Origin: Paenibacillus sp. FSL H7-0326
Lineage (GTDB): Bacteria; Bacillota; Bacilli; Paenibacillales; Paenibacillaceae
Assembly: GCF_001955535.1 (NCBI RefSeq)
Contig: NZ_MPVN01000002.1
Coordinates: 682,001-746,000 of the forward strand
DNA: 64,000 bases
Reading direction: 5' to 3'
Shown: piece by piece, positions 35,056 to 44,387 of the stretch
How the letters are laid out: each line of letters opens with the position of its first letter
Numbering within the stretch: the stretch's first letter is position 1
The notes under the pieces: generated by a model
Seen by the model: only the letters and a program-made list of their open reading frames with translations
What the model was told of the DNA's origin: nothing
Database searches by the model: none
Position numbers and translations under genes: made by a program

Positions 35056-35412
35056 CTAATATGTATCCAGCTCCAATTGTCTCTGTACGATGCGGACAAT
35101 ATCGGCAATGTAATCCCCGACAATCGGTAAATTCAGCGCGCCAAGCAGCTGAAGAACATACACAATTGTCGCAGCAAAAAAGGTGAATCCGATCGCAATC
35201 CCGACCCCTCTTGCTGTTCCGGATAACAAATTAAGCCAGATCAGTCGCAGAGGCTTGTGCAGCAGTCTCGTATAATCTGCAATCCTTGATTTCTCCAGAT
35301 CAAGAGCGAGCTTCTGAAGAACACTATGCATCTCATCCATCTGTTCGTCCATTTGCTTCACTTCTGCGGAATAATGCTGACGAATGCGTGATCTTCGCCG
35401 AATATTGTTCAT
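35056..35412 (-). CDS. DUF5665 family membrane protein
   Basis: 118-aa protein with an N-terminal basic, then coiled-coil-like part (about 15-45), the conserved LLHKPLRLIWLNLLSGTARGVGIAIG segment (read as LHKP then LLSGTARGVG), one or two membrane helices (about 60-95) and an amphipathic tail. Matches DUF5665, of unknown function. GAGG lies ~11 nt before ATG 35412. It sits between convergent yteA and the ileS end. Confidence 0.82.
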   Translation of the reverse strand: MNNIRRRSRIRQHYSAEVKQMDEQMDEMHSVLQKLALDLEKSRIADYTRLLHKPLRLIWLNLLSGTARGVGIAIGFTFFAATIVYVLQLLGALNLPIVGDYIADIVRIVQRQLELDTY

Positions 35413-35456
35413 AACGAAAAAGGCCTCATTCCTTCAATTATTTCAGTAAATATGAA

Positions 35457-35560
35457 ACGAGCCGTAAGACGAGGGAGTTATCCTTCGGCATTAGCGGCTC
35501 GCTTTCACATGCAATTCTTTGCTATTATGTCCGCTTTACCGGCATTTTAGCCGGAAAAGC
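35457..35560 (-). terminator. Hairpins downstream of ileS
   Basis: Two stems follow the ileS stop on the minus strand: GCTTTtCCGGC / GCCGGtAAAGC (35533-35560) and CGAGCCG / CGGCTCG (35457-35503). Neither has a long U-run, so termination is only likely. Confidence 0.4.
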
Positions 35561-35573
35561 TTCCTTATTTTTT

Positions 35574-38500
35574 CTAGTGAATCTTCACACCAATCGTTCT
35601 CAAACCGGCTTCTACCTGTTCCATATCATCCGATGCGCCAAACGCCAAATCCGTAACCAATACGTTCTCGCGAAGGACGGATTCAAAAGCTTCAATCGCT
35701 GTTCTCAGCTCATGATCCACATCCAGTGTCAGGTTTACACGCTTCTCAATCGGAAGATCAAGCTTCTTACGCGTATCCTGTACCGCACGGACCACCTCAC
35801 GAACCAGACCTTCCTGTTCAAGCTCAGGCGTTATCTCCGTATTCAATGCAACGGTCAGTCCATAGCCGGAAGCTGCCGCAAAGCCTTCTTTTGCTTTTTT
35901 CTCAATCAACAGCTCTTCGCTAGTCACTTCCAGCTCTGCTCCGTCCGGTGAAACGATATTGAACTGGCCGGCTTCAACAACTGAACGAGTATCTTCTGCA
36001 CTCATCGCTTTAAAATGATTTTGCAGGAAGCCTACATTCTTGCCGTATTTCTTACCTGCTACTTTCAGATTAAGCTTAAGTGTAAAGTCAACAAATCCAC
36101 TGTCGCTCGTCTCCACCTCAATACTCTTCACGTTAATCTCATCCTTGATGATTTCTTCATAGCCAGGGAGATCAAAGTCATGACTGAGCGATACAATGAG
36201 GGCCGACAACGGCTGACGGGTCTTGATCCCTGTCTCGTTACGAACATTCCGTGCAAGCTCAACAATGTTACGAGCCGTTTCCATATCCTGCTCCAGCTTC
36301 TCATCAATCAGAGCTTCATTCGCTACCGGATAATCGGTCAGATGCACGCTGCCCTTTCCTCCAAGGTTACCGTAGACATCTTCGGACAGCATCGGTGTAA
36401 ATGGAGCCATCAGCTTAGACAACGTTAAGAGTACCTCTGTCAGTGTGCCATACGCTGCAAGCTTATCCTCAGTCAGACCGCTGCCCCAGAACCGGTCACG
36501 GGAACGGCGGATATACCAGTTACTCAATTCGTCGACAAATACTTCAATCGCTTTCGCCGCATTCAGGAAGTCATTCACCTGAAGTCCCTTGCTTACTTTT
36601 GCAATGAGGGAGTTCAGGCGTGACAGCACCCAGCGATCCAGCTTATTCTCGGATCCTTCGAATGGATGCTTCTCTGGATCATATCCATCAATGTCAGCAT
36701 AGAGCGCAAGGAAGGCATGGGTATTAACAATCGTGTCAATGACTTTGGATTTGGCTTCTCCGACGATGCCCTTGGAGAAACGCTTGCTGTTCCATGGAGC
36801 ACTGTCTGCAAGGAGCGCCCAGCGGAATGCATCCGTACCATACTCCTCAATGATTTCCCAAGGATCAATTACATTTCCTTTGGATTTGGACATCTTCTGC
36901 CCGTTCTCATCCAAAATATGACCTGTTGCCATTACAGCCTTATAAGGTGCTTTACCTGTGAACAAAGTAGAAACAGCCAGCAGGCTGTAGAACCAGCCGC
37001 GAGTCTGATCAATTCCTTCACAGATCATGTCCGCAGGATATTGCTGTTCGAACGTCTCTTTGTTCTCAAACGGATAATGATGCTGTGCATACGGCATCGA
37101 CCCGCTGTCAAACCACACATCGATCACTTCTGAGGTCCGTTCCATAACTCCATTCTCACAGTGTGTACAATGTACCTTCACTTCATCAACGTAAGGCTTA
37201 TGAAGCTCAAGCTCCGGACTTACTTCAGAGGTCGCATGCTTGCGCAGCTCTTCGTGGCTGTGAGGAGCGAACTGGCCTCCACAATCCTGACATACCCACA
37301 CGTTCAGCGGAGTACCCCAGTAACGGTTACGACTGATGTTCCAATCCACCAAATCCTCAAGGAACTTACCAAAACGTCCTTCACGTACGTGTCCTGGATA
37401 CCAGTTCACCGTATTGTTGTTGGCGATCAGCTGATCCTTTACTGCCGTCGTTTCAATAAACCAGCTGTCCATAGCATAGTACAGAAGAGGAGATTTACAG
37501 CGCCAGCAGAATGGATAGCTGTGCTCAATTTTTTCCTTGCTGTACAGCAGACCCTGCTCAGACAGATGCTTCACGATATCAAGATCGCAATCCTTAACAA
37601 AACGTCCGGCGAAATCGGTAACTTCCTCGGTATACTTCCCTTCCGAATTCACGACACTGACAAAGCTGATTCCATTCTCACGACAAGTCTTGTAGTCATC
37701 CTCACCATGAGCGGGAGCCATATGAACAATCCCTGTACCGCTGGCATCCGTAACAAAGCTTGCTCCAACCACGATATTCGCTTTTTCGGCTGAAATATAG
37801 TTGAACGGCGGAGTATAAGTCAAGCCAACAAGCTCAGAGCCTTGCAAGGTGGACAGCACCTCGTAGTCACCCTTCATCACTTTCTCGACGAGATTTTTCG
37901 CTACGATATAAATTCCGTCTTCCTGCTTAACACGTGCGTATTCCATTTCCGGGTTAACAGCAAGCGCAACGTGAGACGGGAGTGTCCAAGGCGTCGTTGT
38001 CCAAGCCAGGATGTACTCATCACGGTCATGAAGCTTGAACTTCGCTGTTGCACTAAGGTCCTTCACATCCTCATAGCCTTGTGCCACTTCGTGAGAGCTG
38101 AGTGTCGTCTGGCAGCACGGGCAATAAGGGCTTACCCGGTGGCCCCGATAGAGCAGGCCTTTGTCATGAATCGTAGCCAGGATGTTCCATACACTCTCGA
38201 TGTAGGTGTTATCCAGTGTTACATAAGGATGATCCAGATCCGTCCAGTATCCGATCGCTTCCGTCAGCTCACGCCATTTATGCTCATATACGAATACGCT
38301 CTCTTTACATTTCTTAATGAATTCTTCAACACCATAATTCTCAATTTCTTGTTTTCCGCTGATTCCCAGCTGTTTCTCTACACCGAGCTCCACCGGAAGA
38401 CCATGCGTATCCCAGCCTGCCTTGCGGACAACCCGGTATCCGTTCATCGTTTGGTAGCGGCCGACAAAGTCCTTAATTACACGTCCCAGCACGTGACCGA

Positions 38501-38663
38501 TATGTGGTGCTCCATTCGCTGTAGGCGGTCCTTCATAGAAGACATAATTAGGTCTGCCTTCACGATTCTCGATTGATTTCTTAAATGTATCTTCCGTCTG
38601 CCATTTTCCCAGGATTCGCTGCTCACGTGCGCGAGCCTTCTCCTTGACGTCAACTCGTTTCAT
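35574..38663 (-). CDS. ileS: Isoleucyl-tRNA synthetase, long (type 2-like)
   Basis: Charges tRNA-Ile. 1029 aa, about 100 longer than the usual Bacillus enzyme. HIGH motif in PPTANGAPHIGH (about residues 45-56), editing domain about 190-400, KMSKSKGN near 600, anticodon-binding domain, and a C-terminal part without the CxxC zinc finger of type 1 enzymes. This matches type 2 IleRS, a group generally tolerant of mupirocin. GGAAG lies upstream of ATG 38663. Preceded by a T-box leader with an AUC specifier. Confidence 0.93.
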   Translation of the reverse strand: MKRVDVKEKARAREQRILGKWQTEDTFKKSIENREGRPNYVFYEGPPTANGAPHIGHVLGRVIKDFVGRYQTMNGYRVVRKAGWDTHGLPVELGVEKQLGISGKQEIENYGVEEFIKKCKESVFVYEHKWRELTEAIGYWTDLDHPYVTLDNTYIESVWNILATIHDKGLLYRGHRVSPYCPCCQTTLSSHEVAQGYEDVKDLSATAKFKLHDRDEYILAWTTTPWTLPSHVALAVNPEMEYARVKQEDGIYIVAKNLVEKVMKGDYEVLSTLQGSELVGLTYTPPFNYISAEKANIVVGASFVTDASGTGIVHMAPAHGEDDYKTCRENGISFVSVVNSEGKYTEEVTDFAGRFVKDCDLDIVKHLSEQGLLYSKEKIEHSYPFCWRCKSPLLYYAMDSWFIETTAVKDQLIANNNTVNWYPGHVREGRFGKFLEDLVDWNISRNRYWGTPLNVWVCQDCGGQFAPHSHEELRKHATSEVSPELELHKPYVDEVKVHCTHCENGVMERTSEVIDVWFDSGSMPYAQHHYPFENKETFEQQYPADMICEGIDQTRGWFYSLLAVSTLFTGKAPYKAVMATGHILDENGQKMSKSKGNVIDPWEIIEEYGTDAFRWALLADSAPWNSKRFSKGIVGEAKSKVIDTIVNTHAFLALYADIDGYDPEKHPFEGSENKLDRWVLSRLNSLIAKVSKGLQVNDFLNAAKAIEVFVDELSNWYIRRSRDRFWGSGLTEDKLAAYGTLTEVLLTLSKLMAPFTPMLSEDVYGNLGGKGSVHLTDYPVANEALIDEKLEQDMETARNIVELARNVRNETGIKTRQPLSALIVSLSHDFDLPGYEEIIKDEINVKSIEVETSDSGFVDFTLKLNLKVAGKKYGKNVGFLQNHFKAMSAEDTRSVVEAGQFNIVSPDGAELEVTSEELLIEKKAKEGFAAASGYGLTVALNTEITPELEQEGLVREVVRAVQDTRKKLDLPIEKRVNLTLDVDHELRTAIEAFESVLRENVLVTDLAFGASDDMEQVEAGLRTIGVKIH

Positions 38664-38711
38664 CCATCTCTTCCTTTCATCAGTTACCTTTGGTGTAATA
38701 CAACTTCAAGA

Positions 38712-38995
38712 AAAAATAAAAAAGCCCCGCCCCAAAAAGGGACGAGACTGTTCTCGCGTTACCACCCTAGTTCCGTCATCTGTCTGCATGTGACAAATAA
38801 ACGGCGCTCTAATCCTTATGTGACTGCCATAAGGAGCCGATGTAACGTTCGGCACACGGTTCGGCTTAATTGCAGCTGCTGCAGCATGCTTTCAGCTTCA
38901 CTTCTCCGGGATGATATTCAGCCATGGTCCGCTTTATTGGCTCGCACCTACCGCCAACTCTCTGTAAACGAATGCTCATGAGCTTACTGGTTCCC
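38712..38995 (-). promoter_or_regulatory. T-box riboswitch of ileS (Ile specifier)
   Basis: The minus strand carries the T-box core AGGGTGGTAACGCG (complement 38755-38768), a terminator CGTCCC/GGGGCG with a T-run (38712-38751), and stem I elements AGAGAGTTGG and GGTGCGAGCC near 38940-38965. The specifier loop reads GAATATCATCCC, giving AUC (Ile). Uncharged tRNA-Ile would open the antiterminator. It fills nearly the whole gap between divIVA and ileS. Confidence 0.92.
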
Positions 38996-39032
38996 ATCAT
39001 CAAACCTGTATTATAATTTACATATAACAATA

Positions 39033-39061
39033 TTTATAGCCTCTTTACAGCAAAAAGTCAA
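39033..39061 (-). promoter_or_regulatory. Sigma-A promoter of T-box-ileS
   Basis: TTGACT (39056-39061), 17-nt spacer, TATAAA (39033-39038) on the minus strand, just upstream of the T-box leader. Confidence 0.7.
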
Positions 39062-39088
39062 CCTGACAGATGACCTGTGTATTTGGTA

Positions 39089-39598
39089 TTAGTAAATTTC
39101 CTTCATTTCGCGCTCGCGCTCACGAACTTCCTGCTCCCGGTTCTCCAGAGCTTCCCAGCCATCCACACTCAACAGCTCCAGCTGAGCTTCAACAAGCGTG
39201 CGGAAACGAGCTCGGTAAATGGAAGCCTGCTTCTTGAGCTCCTCAACTTCAAGCGAAATTTTGCGTGACTTAGATAAAGCTTCGTTCACGATCCGGTCTG
39301 CATTCTTCTCTGCTTCCTTCACAATGAGCTGAGCTTCCTTCTTCGAATTGTTCTTCACTTCATCAGCAGCTTCCTGCGCAACAATAATGGTCTTGCTGAG
39401 CGTTTCCTCAATATTAGCAAAATGATCCAGCTTCTCCTGCACGGACAGCAACTGTGTGCTTAGCTCCTTGTTCTCACGGATAACAGCCTCGTAGTCTTTG
39501 ATTACTTGATCCAAAAACTCATTGACCTCATCCTCATCATAACCACGAATACGGCGGGCAAACTCCTTATTATGTATGTCCAGCGGCGTTAGTGGCAT
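39089..39598 (-). CDS. divIVA: Cell-division/polarity protein DivIVA
   Basis: Binds negatively curved membrane at septa and poles and recruits MinJ/MinCD and chromosome-anchoring factors. 169 aa. N-terminal membrane-binding domain PLTPLDIHNKEFARRIRGY (first residues Pro-Leu-Thr), then long coiled coils (about 25-60 and 60-140). ATG 39598 has GGAGG upstream; the GTG three codons earlier lies inside the ribosome site. Last gene of the ylm segment, before the ileS T-box. Confidence 0.95.
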   Translation of the reverse strand: MPLTPLDIHNKEFARRIRGYDEDEVNEFLDQVIKDYEAVIRENKELSTQLLSVQEKLDHFANIEETLSKTIIVAQEAADEVKNNSKKEAQLIVKEAEKNADRIVNEALSKSRKISLEVEELKKQASIYRARFRTLVEAQLELLSVDGWEALENREQEVREREREMKEIY

Positions 39599-39734
39599 GC
39601 TGTCCACCTCCTATAGTATTAACCTCTTGATTAGAGAGGCATTGAACTTCATTTTATTTATCGGTCCAGTACATCATTTCATAAACTCTGACCTAAAGAT
39701 TTCGACAAGAAAACAAGAATTCCTGCAAATCTAT

Positions 39735-40517
39735 TTACACAAATTTACCCACTTTCACACGAAACCGACCTTTCTTGGTCATTCCGTCGGTTTCCATCAC
39801 TTTAAAACGCCCCAAGCCTTGGACAGATACGACGTCCCCTGCCTGCAGCATTTTGGATGGATCCTCTGCCACCTTCCAGTTCACTTTGCAGCGTCCTGCC
39901 TTAATCGGTGTAAGAATCTTGCTCCGGCTCAGTCTATACACATCGCTTGCAATCCCGTCCAAACGCAAAGAAGCCACCGTCAGATCCATCATCTGGAGAG
40001 CAACATCACTCGTCCGAAGCTGATCTATCGGCAGTATGTCCGTAAATACATTCATCCGATGCACTTGGTGTAAATGAAGCGAGAAATAGTCTGCGATCTC
40101 TCTGGCAACAACGGTGTGGCATCCGTCATCCAGGACGTGAATGTCACCGAGCTTTCCACGTTTGAGCCCAAGGCTCAGCAGCGCCCCCATGTAATCCCCG
40201 TGATCGAGCTGCAGAAATTTTTGATCCGCCGAAGTAATGCTTAGAATAGCAAGTCCCATATCCTCACCATCTAGATAAGCATAGTCAGGAGCAATCAGTG
40301 CTCTTTGACGCTCCGCATTAGCAGAGCCGCCTTCCATACGCACTTGTACATCTCCTCTGCGATTCGCCAGCGTATCCAAAATATAGGCCTGGCGCGGGTC
40401 CAGAAAGTCCGTCAGCTTCATCTCATGATACTGTCCGGCACGTTCCACCCACTCCCAGGCCTTGTCTACAAAATCCCGTTCATCGGGGTGAAAATGTTCA
40501 TAAATGTCTGTACGCAT
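39735..40517 (-). CDS. ylmH: YlmH, S4-domain RNA-binding protein
   Basis: 260 aa. A central YlmH domain (about 70-160, FLQLDHGDYMGALLSLGLKR) is followed by a C-terminal S4 RNA-binding domain (about 178-245, SVASLRLDGIASDVYRLSRSK-type segment). In Bacillus YlmH binds stalled 50S-peptidyl-tRNA in ribosome rescue. I chose ATG 40517 because CAGGGTG lies 8 nt upstream; the ATG at 40541 lacks a site. In the ylm division cluster. Confidence 0.92.
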   Translation of the reverse strand: MRTDIYEHFHPDERDFVDKAWEWVERAGQYHEMKLTDFLDPRQAYILDTLANRRGDVQVRMEGGSANAERQRALIAPDYAYLDGEDMGLAILSITSADQKFLQLDHGDYMGALLSLGLKRGKLGDIHVLDDGCHTVVAREIADYFSLHLHQVHRMNVFTDILPIDQLRTSDVALQMMDLTVASLRLDGIASDVYRLSRSKILTPIKAGRCKVNWKVAEDPSKMLQAGDVVSVQGLGRFKVMETDGMTKKGRFRVKVGKFV

Positions 40518-40552
40518 TTCATAATCACCCTGTCTATTCATTTAAAACTGAT

Positions 40553-40822
40553 CTAAGCAAATATTCCTTGTAATATAGCTAACAGTCCTGTTGCAGCATA
40601 TCTCAGCGCAATGATGGCTATGATCGGCGAAATGTCGAGCATTCCGAAAATAGGCGGTATGAATCTACGGAAAGGAGCTAGATACGGCTCTACAAGCTTG
40701 CCCAATATTTCTCCGAACTTAGACTCTCTTGCGTTAGGCAGCCAAGACATTAGGATGTAAATAATGATCATCCAATAGTAAATGGTAACCAAGCTGTTAA
40801 CAAATTGAAATACGAATTCCAA
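40553..40822 (-). CDS. YggT family membrane protein (YlmG)
   Basis: 89-aa integral membrane protein with two membrane segments and the YggT signature (SWLPNARESKFGEILGKLVEPYLAPFRRFIPP, key part EPYLAPFRR). In Gram-positives YlmG affects cell division and osmotic behaviour. TTG start 40822 with GAGGTG 8 nt upstream, seven bases after the sepF stop. Confidence 0.92.
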   Translation of the reverse strand: MEFVFQFVNSLVTIYYWMIIIYILMSWLPNARESKFGEILGKLVEPYLAPFRRFIPPIFGMLDISPIIAIIALRYAATGLLAILQGIFA

Positions 40823-40829
40823 AAACCTG

Positions 40830-41297
40830 TCACCTCATTCTGTTGTAATCTACTTCGCTGTCGTGATCTGTAAGTATTTCCGCGATGGTTCCTTGTATTT
40901 CAACGGTGTCGGGTGTACAGAGAAAAATGTTTCCGCCGATTTTGGAAATGCCTCCGCCAAGCGCATAAACGGTGCCGCTCAGAAAATCAATAATGCGAAG
41001 AGCCTGATCCTTACGCACACGCTGCAAATTGACAACAACGGTCCGATGGGATTTGATATGATCGGCGATCTCCTGTGCTTCATCGTAACTACGCGGCTCG
41101 TACAGAACGACCTTTACATTTTTTTGGGAATGAATGCTTACGACATTATTGCCCTTCTGGTTTCTACGTTTATCAAAGCTCGGCGTTTCAACTTCTTGTT
41201 CAGGTTCTTCTACGCGTGTGTTAACCTGCTCGCGTTCTACAACCTCTTCTTCTTCTTGAAGACCGAAAAAATTCATAAATTTATTCACTACACTCAT
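40830..41297 (-). CDS. sepF: Cell division protein SepF
   Basis: Membrane-bound FtsZ-tethering and ring-bundling protein. 155 aa. N-terminal amphipathic helix (VVNKFMNFFGL), an acidic variable linker (about 14-55), and the C-terminal SepF domain with VVNLQRVRKDQALRIIDFLSGTVYALGG. GGAG directly abuts the ATG at 41297, so initiation at GTG 41288 (9 nt away) is plausible; I keep the longer form. Follows yggS by five bases. Confidence 0.94.
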   Translation of the reverse strand: MSVVNKFMNFFGLQEEEEVVEREQVNTRVEEPEQEVETPSFDKRRNQKGNNVVSIHSQKNVKVVLYEPRSYDEAQEIADHIKSHRTVVVNLQRVRKDQALRIIDFLSGTVYALGGGISKIGGNIFLCTPDTVEIQGTIAEILTDHDSEVDYNRMR

Positions 41298-41302
41298 CTC
41301 CT

Positions 41303-41992
41303 TTAGCCCTCCTCTTTACCTACGAGAACACTTCCCAGCCTCACCCAAGTTGCACCTTCCTGAATTGCAATCTCATAATCATTGGACATTCCCATCGACA
41401 GATCCGTCAATGGTTCATGGGTCAGGGCTTGTCTATTCAAGTCGTCTCTCAGTTCACGAAGTCCACGAAATACGGGACGCGTCCGTTCCGCTTCTTCTTC
41501 ATAGGGGGCCATTGTCATAAGTCCGGCGACTTGAACATGCTTAAATTCACGAATTTCTTTGAGCAGCGGAACAGCCTGCTCGGGCTGAAGACCATATTTC
41601 GATTCTTCACCGGATATATTCACCTGCAGCATACACTGTACTTTAATGTCCAGCTGCGCTGCCTTCTTCTCGATCTCGCGAGCGAGAGACAATCGGTCTA
41701 ACGAATGGATATATGGAAACTTGCCAATTACATCCTTAACTTTGTTTGTCTGAAGATGTCCGATAAAATGCCATATCCCCCGATGGCCGAGCGTATTCCA
41801 TTTCTCCTCGGCATTTTGCCATCGGTTCTCGCCAATATGTACCAGTCCGCTGCCAAGCACTTTCTCTGTCATCTCGGCAGATACATACTTCGTTACCGCG
41901 ATTACATTCACACTTTCTCTATTACGTCCGCTTGCCTCACAAGCAGCATGGATGCGTTCATCCACATACTGTATTCTCTCCTCCAGTGACAA
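41303..41992 (-). CDS. YggS family PLP-binding protein (YlmE)
   Basis: 229-aa PLP-homeostasis protein of the alanine-racemase-like barrel fold. PLP-lysine in VNVIAVTKYVSAE (about residue 35), IHSLDRLSLA near 95, and the C-terminal LSMGMSNDYEIAIQEGATWVRLGS with phosphate-binding GMS and RxG. No catalytic activity is known; it controls free PLP. TTG start with GAGGTG 7 nt upstream. Confidence 0.93.
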   Translation of the reverse strand: MSLEERIQYVDERIHAACEASGRNRESVNVIAVTKYVSAEMTEKVLGSGLVHIGENRWQNAEEKWNTLGHRGIWHFIGHLQTNKVKDVIGKFPYIHSLDRLSLAREIEKKAAQLDIKVQCMLQVNISGEESKYGLQPEQAVPLLKEIREFKHVQVAGLMTMAPYEEEAERTRPVFRGLRELRDDLNRQALTHEPLTDLSMGMSNDYEIAIQEGATWVRLGSVLVGKEEG

Positions 41993-41998
41993 GGAGGG

Positions 41999-42868
41999 TC
42001 ACCTCTCTTCCAATCCAATCCAGCTTGCCATTCTGCCTGTTATGCCGCCTTCCTTACGATAACTGAAGAACAGCTCAGGGTGGCAGCTTGTACACCATGA
42101 TGTACATTCGATATGATCCGGCAATATTCCTGCTTTCATCATAATGTGTCGATTGACTTCTTTCAAGTCAAGCATGCTTTTTCCTTCAGGTGCAGGCTGA
42201 TGTGCCTTCCTGTATGCAGAATCCTCATATTCATCTTTACCCTGTTCAAGTTCGTACAAAACCTTAACCCGGTCCATCACATAATCATCAACCTCATAGC
42301 AGCAGCTTCCGATCGACGGGCCAATCGCCGTCCGAATATCTGCTCGCTTACTTCCATAATGCTCTTCCATCCGTTCAATCATACGTTCTGCAATCTTCTG
42401 GACCGTCCCCTTCCATCCAGCATGGGCGAGACCGACCACCTCGTTGACCGGATCATAGAAATAGAGCGGAACACAATCCGCATAAAATGAAGTCAGCAGC
42501 ACACCCCGGACGTTCGTCAGTAATCCGTCCGTATCCTGAATCGCTGACTCCCGATTCAAGAAGCCCCTGCCTCGATCTGCTTCGGTTACGATGGCAATTT
42601 CACTCTTATGTACTTGCTCACCGCATGTCCACGCCTCTGCCGGTATTCCAATCTCCTCAGCGATACGCCTGCGATTCTCAATGACATCCTCAGGGTTGTC
42701 TCCTACATGATAAGCACAGTTGAGACTGCTGTATGGTGCAGTACCGACACCTCCGGCACGGCTTGTATATCCCGTAATAAGTCCGTTACTTTTTGAATAG
42801 TAATTCCAGGGCTCTATTGCAAACAGCTTCGGTCCACTGTCCTTATTATTCAACACAAAAGGTTCCAT
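41999..42868 (-). CDS. pgeF: Peptidoglycan editing factor PgeF (YlmD)
   Basis: 289-aa multicopper-oxidase-like-fold protein that in E. coli removes misincorporated L-Ser muropeptide precursors. Conserved metal/catalytic residues in CGEQVHKSEI (His), FYADCVPLYFYDP (Cys), GLAHAGWKGT (His) and IGPSIGSCCYEV, plus the C-terminal WCTSCHPELFFSYRKE. Located in the division cluster, before yggS with a 6-bp gap. ATG 42868. Confidence 0.92.
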   Translation of the reverse strand: MEPFVLNNKDSGPKLFAIEPWNYYSKSNGLITGYTSRAGGVGTAPYSSLNCAYHVGDNPEDVIENRRRIAEEIGIPAEAWTCGEQVHKSEIAIVTEADRGRGFLNRESAIQDTDGLLTNVRGVLLTSFYADCVPLYFYDPVNEVVGLAHAGWKGTVQKIAERMIERMEEHYGSKRADIRTAIGPSIGSCCYEVDDYVMDRVKVLYELEQGKDEYEDSAYRKAHQPAPEGKSMLDLKEVNRHIMMKAGILPDHIECTSWCTSCHPELFFSYRKEGGITGRMASWIGLEER

Positions 42869-42961
42869 GCTTGTATATCACCTCGTTCTTCTTTAGGAAC
42901 ATATATACCAGTGTACCAAAAAATCATCCCTCATGTCTCTTTAGGGGAGACTAGACTCCTT

Positions 42962-43276
42962 CTAGAATCCCTTTCGTTCCCCTTCGCGCCGCTCTGTACG
43001 TTCGTTATAGGCATCCTCAGGCTTCGCTTCCTTCACTTCATCCATCTTCACAAGCACGACGTCCGAACCGATCTTAACAATATTTCGCCAAGGAATAATC
43101 AGATCTGCGCCTCCACCAAACAGCCCCATGAATCGGCTGTAGCTGGGTACAACGATGGACTCAATGCGTCCCTGCCGCAGGTCCAGCTCCAGATCACTGA
43201 TTTGGCCCAGTCTTTTCCCATCCACAATATTAATGACATCCTTGGTTTGAAAATCCGATATTTTCATCGCTCTCAC
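42962..43276 (-). CDS. YlmC/YmxH family PRC-barrel protein
   Basis: Small sporulation-linked PRC-barrel protein, about 104 aa. MKISDFQTKDVINIVDGKRLGQISDLELD then IESIVVPSYSRF and IIPWRNIVKIGSDVVLVK, matching YlmC/YmxH. Start is uncertain: GTG 43276 has AGGAG 8 nt upstream; ATG 43297 and the family-typical ATG 43267 are alternatives. C-terminal charged tail (about 85-104). In Bacillus it lies next to sigG, as here. Confidence 0.85.
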   Translation of the reverse strand: MRAMKISDFQTKDVINIVDGKRLGQISDLELDLRQGRIESIVVPSYSRFMGLFGGGADLIIPWRNIVKIGSDVVLVKMDEVKEAKPEDAYNERTERREGERKGF

Positions 43277-43401
43277 CGTCAGATCTCCTGAGCTCATCTT
43301 ATCCTCACATCCCGCTCTTATTAATTGAATCCTTATATCAATATATGTTTGGAACGCCCAAAATGTCCTTTTTTTTATTCAGGCTTGGTCGCCTTGGGAC
43401 A

Positions 43402-43447
43402 ATAATAAAACCTCCAGCTCCGCGCTGCATACGCGAAAGTGGAGGTT
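43402..43447 (-). terminator. Terminator after sigG
   Basis: Stem AACCTCCA / TGGAGGTT extended by CGCG/CGCG-type pairing, followed by TTATTATT on the minus strand. Confidence 0.78.
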
Positions 43448-43502
43448 AGTTTGAAAATGATACAATACAATCCTTTTTTAAATCAAGCTCTTATTGTTAC
43501 GA

Positions 43503-44285
43503 TTAGGTTTTAACATGCTTTTGCATTTGCTGAATGGCTGATTTCTCAAGTCTTGATACCTGCGCCTGGGAAATACCGATCTCATCAGCCACTTCCATCT
43601 GGGTCTTTCCTTCAAAAAAGCGCATGGATAGAATCATTTTTTCTCGCTGCCCTAGCCGCTGCATTGCTTCTCTAAGTGCGATCTCCTCAATCCACGACAC
43701 ATCCTTGTTCTTATCATCACTGATCTGGTCCATCACGTAGATCGGGTCACCGCCGTCATGATATATCGGCTCAAACAAGGACACGGGGTCCTGAATCGCG
43801 TCAAGCGCGAACACAACATCCTCTTTAGGCACATTGAGCACTTCGGAAATCTCAAAGATGGTCGGCTCGCGAGAGTTCATATTGGTCAGCGCATCCCTGA
43901 CCTGCAATGCTTTATATGCAATATCCCGGAGGGATCTGGAAACTCGAATCGGATTGTTATCCCGCAGGTATCTTCGAATTTCACCGATAATCATCGGTAC
44001 TGCATAGGTGGAGAACTTCACATTCTGAGACAAATCAAAGTTATCAATGGCTTTCATGAGGCCAATACAGCCAACCTGGAACAAATCGTCAACGAATTCT
44101 CCCCGGTTATTGAAACGTTGAATGACGCTGAGCACGAGGCGCAGGTTCCCATTCACTAATTTCTCTCTAGCTGAGCGCTCATTATTTTGCTGAAGATTCG
44201 TAAATAACTCACGCATTTCTACGTTGGTTAGGACCGGCAGTTTCGACGTATCCACGCCACAAATCTCGACTTTATTACGGGTCAT
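43503..44285 (-). CDS. sigG: Forespore sigma factor G
   Basis: 260-aa late forespore sigma factor. Starts NKVEICGVDTSKLPVL, with sigma-70 regions 2 (QVGCIGLMKAIDNFD, FSTYAVPMIIGEIRRYLRDN, about 70-125), 3 and 4 (ILSMRFFEGKTQMEVADEIGISQAQVSRLE, about 215-245). Highly typical of SigG. It is transcribed after sigE with a ~100-bp gap. Activity after engulfment is family knowledge. Confidence 0.97.
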   Translation of the reverse strand: MTRNKVEICGVDTSKLPVLTNVEMRELFTNLQQNNERSAREKLVNGNLRLVLSVIQRFNNRGEFVDDLFQVGCIGLMKAIDNFDLSQNVKFSTYAVPMIIGEIRRYLRDNNPIRVSRSLRDIAYKALQVRDALTNMNSREPTIFEISEVLNVPKEDVVFALDAIQDPVSLFEPIYHDGGDPIYVMDQISDDKNKDVSWIEEIALREAMQRLGQREKMILSMRFFEGKTQMEVADEIGISQAQVSRLEKSAIQQMQKHVKT

Positions 44286-44387
44286 CGTGATTTACCTCCC
44301 AAGGAGAAACATTAATGTACATTATCTCCGGGAGAGGTATTTTTATTCCAATTACAGCCGCTTACCAGTTATACCCAAGACTTGATT

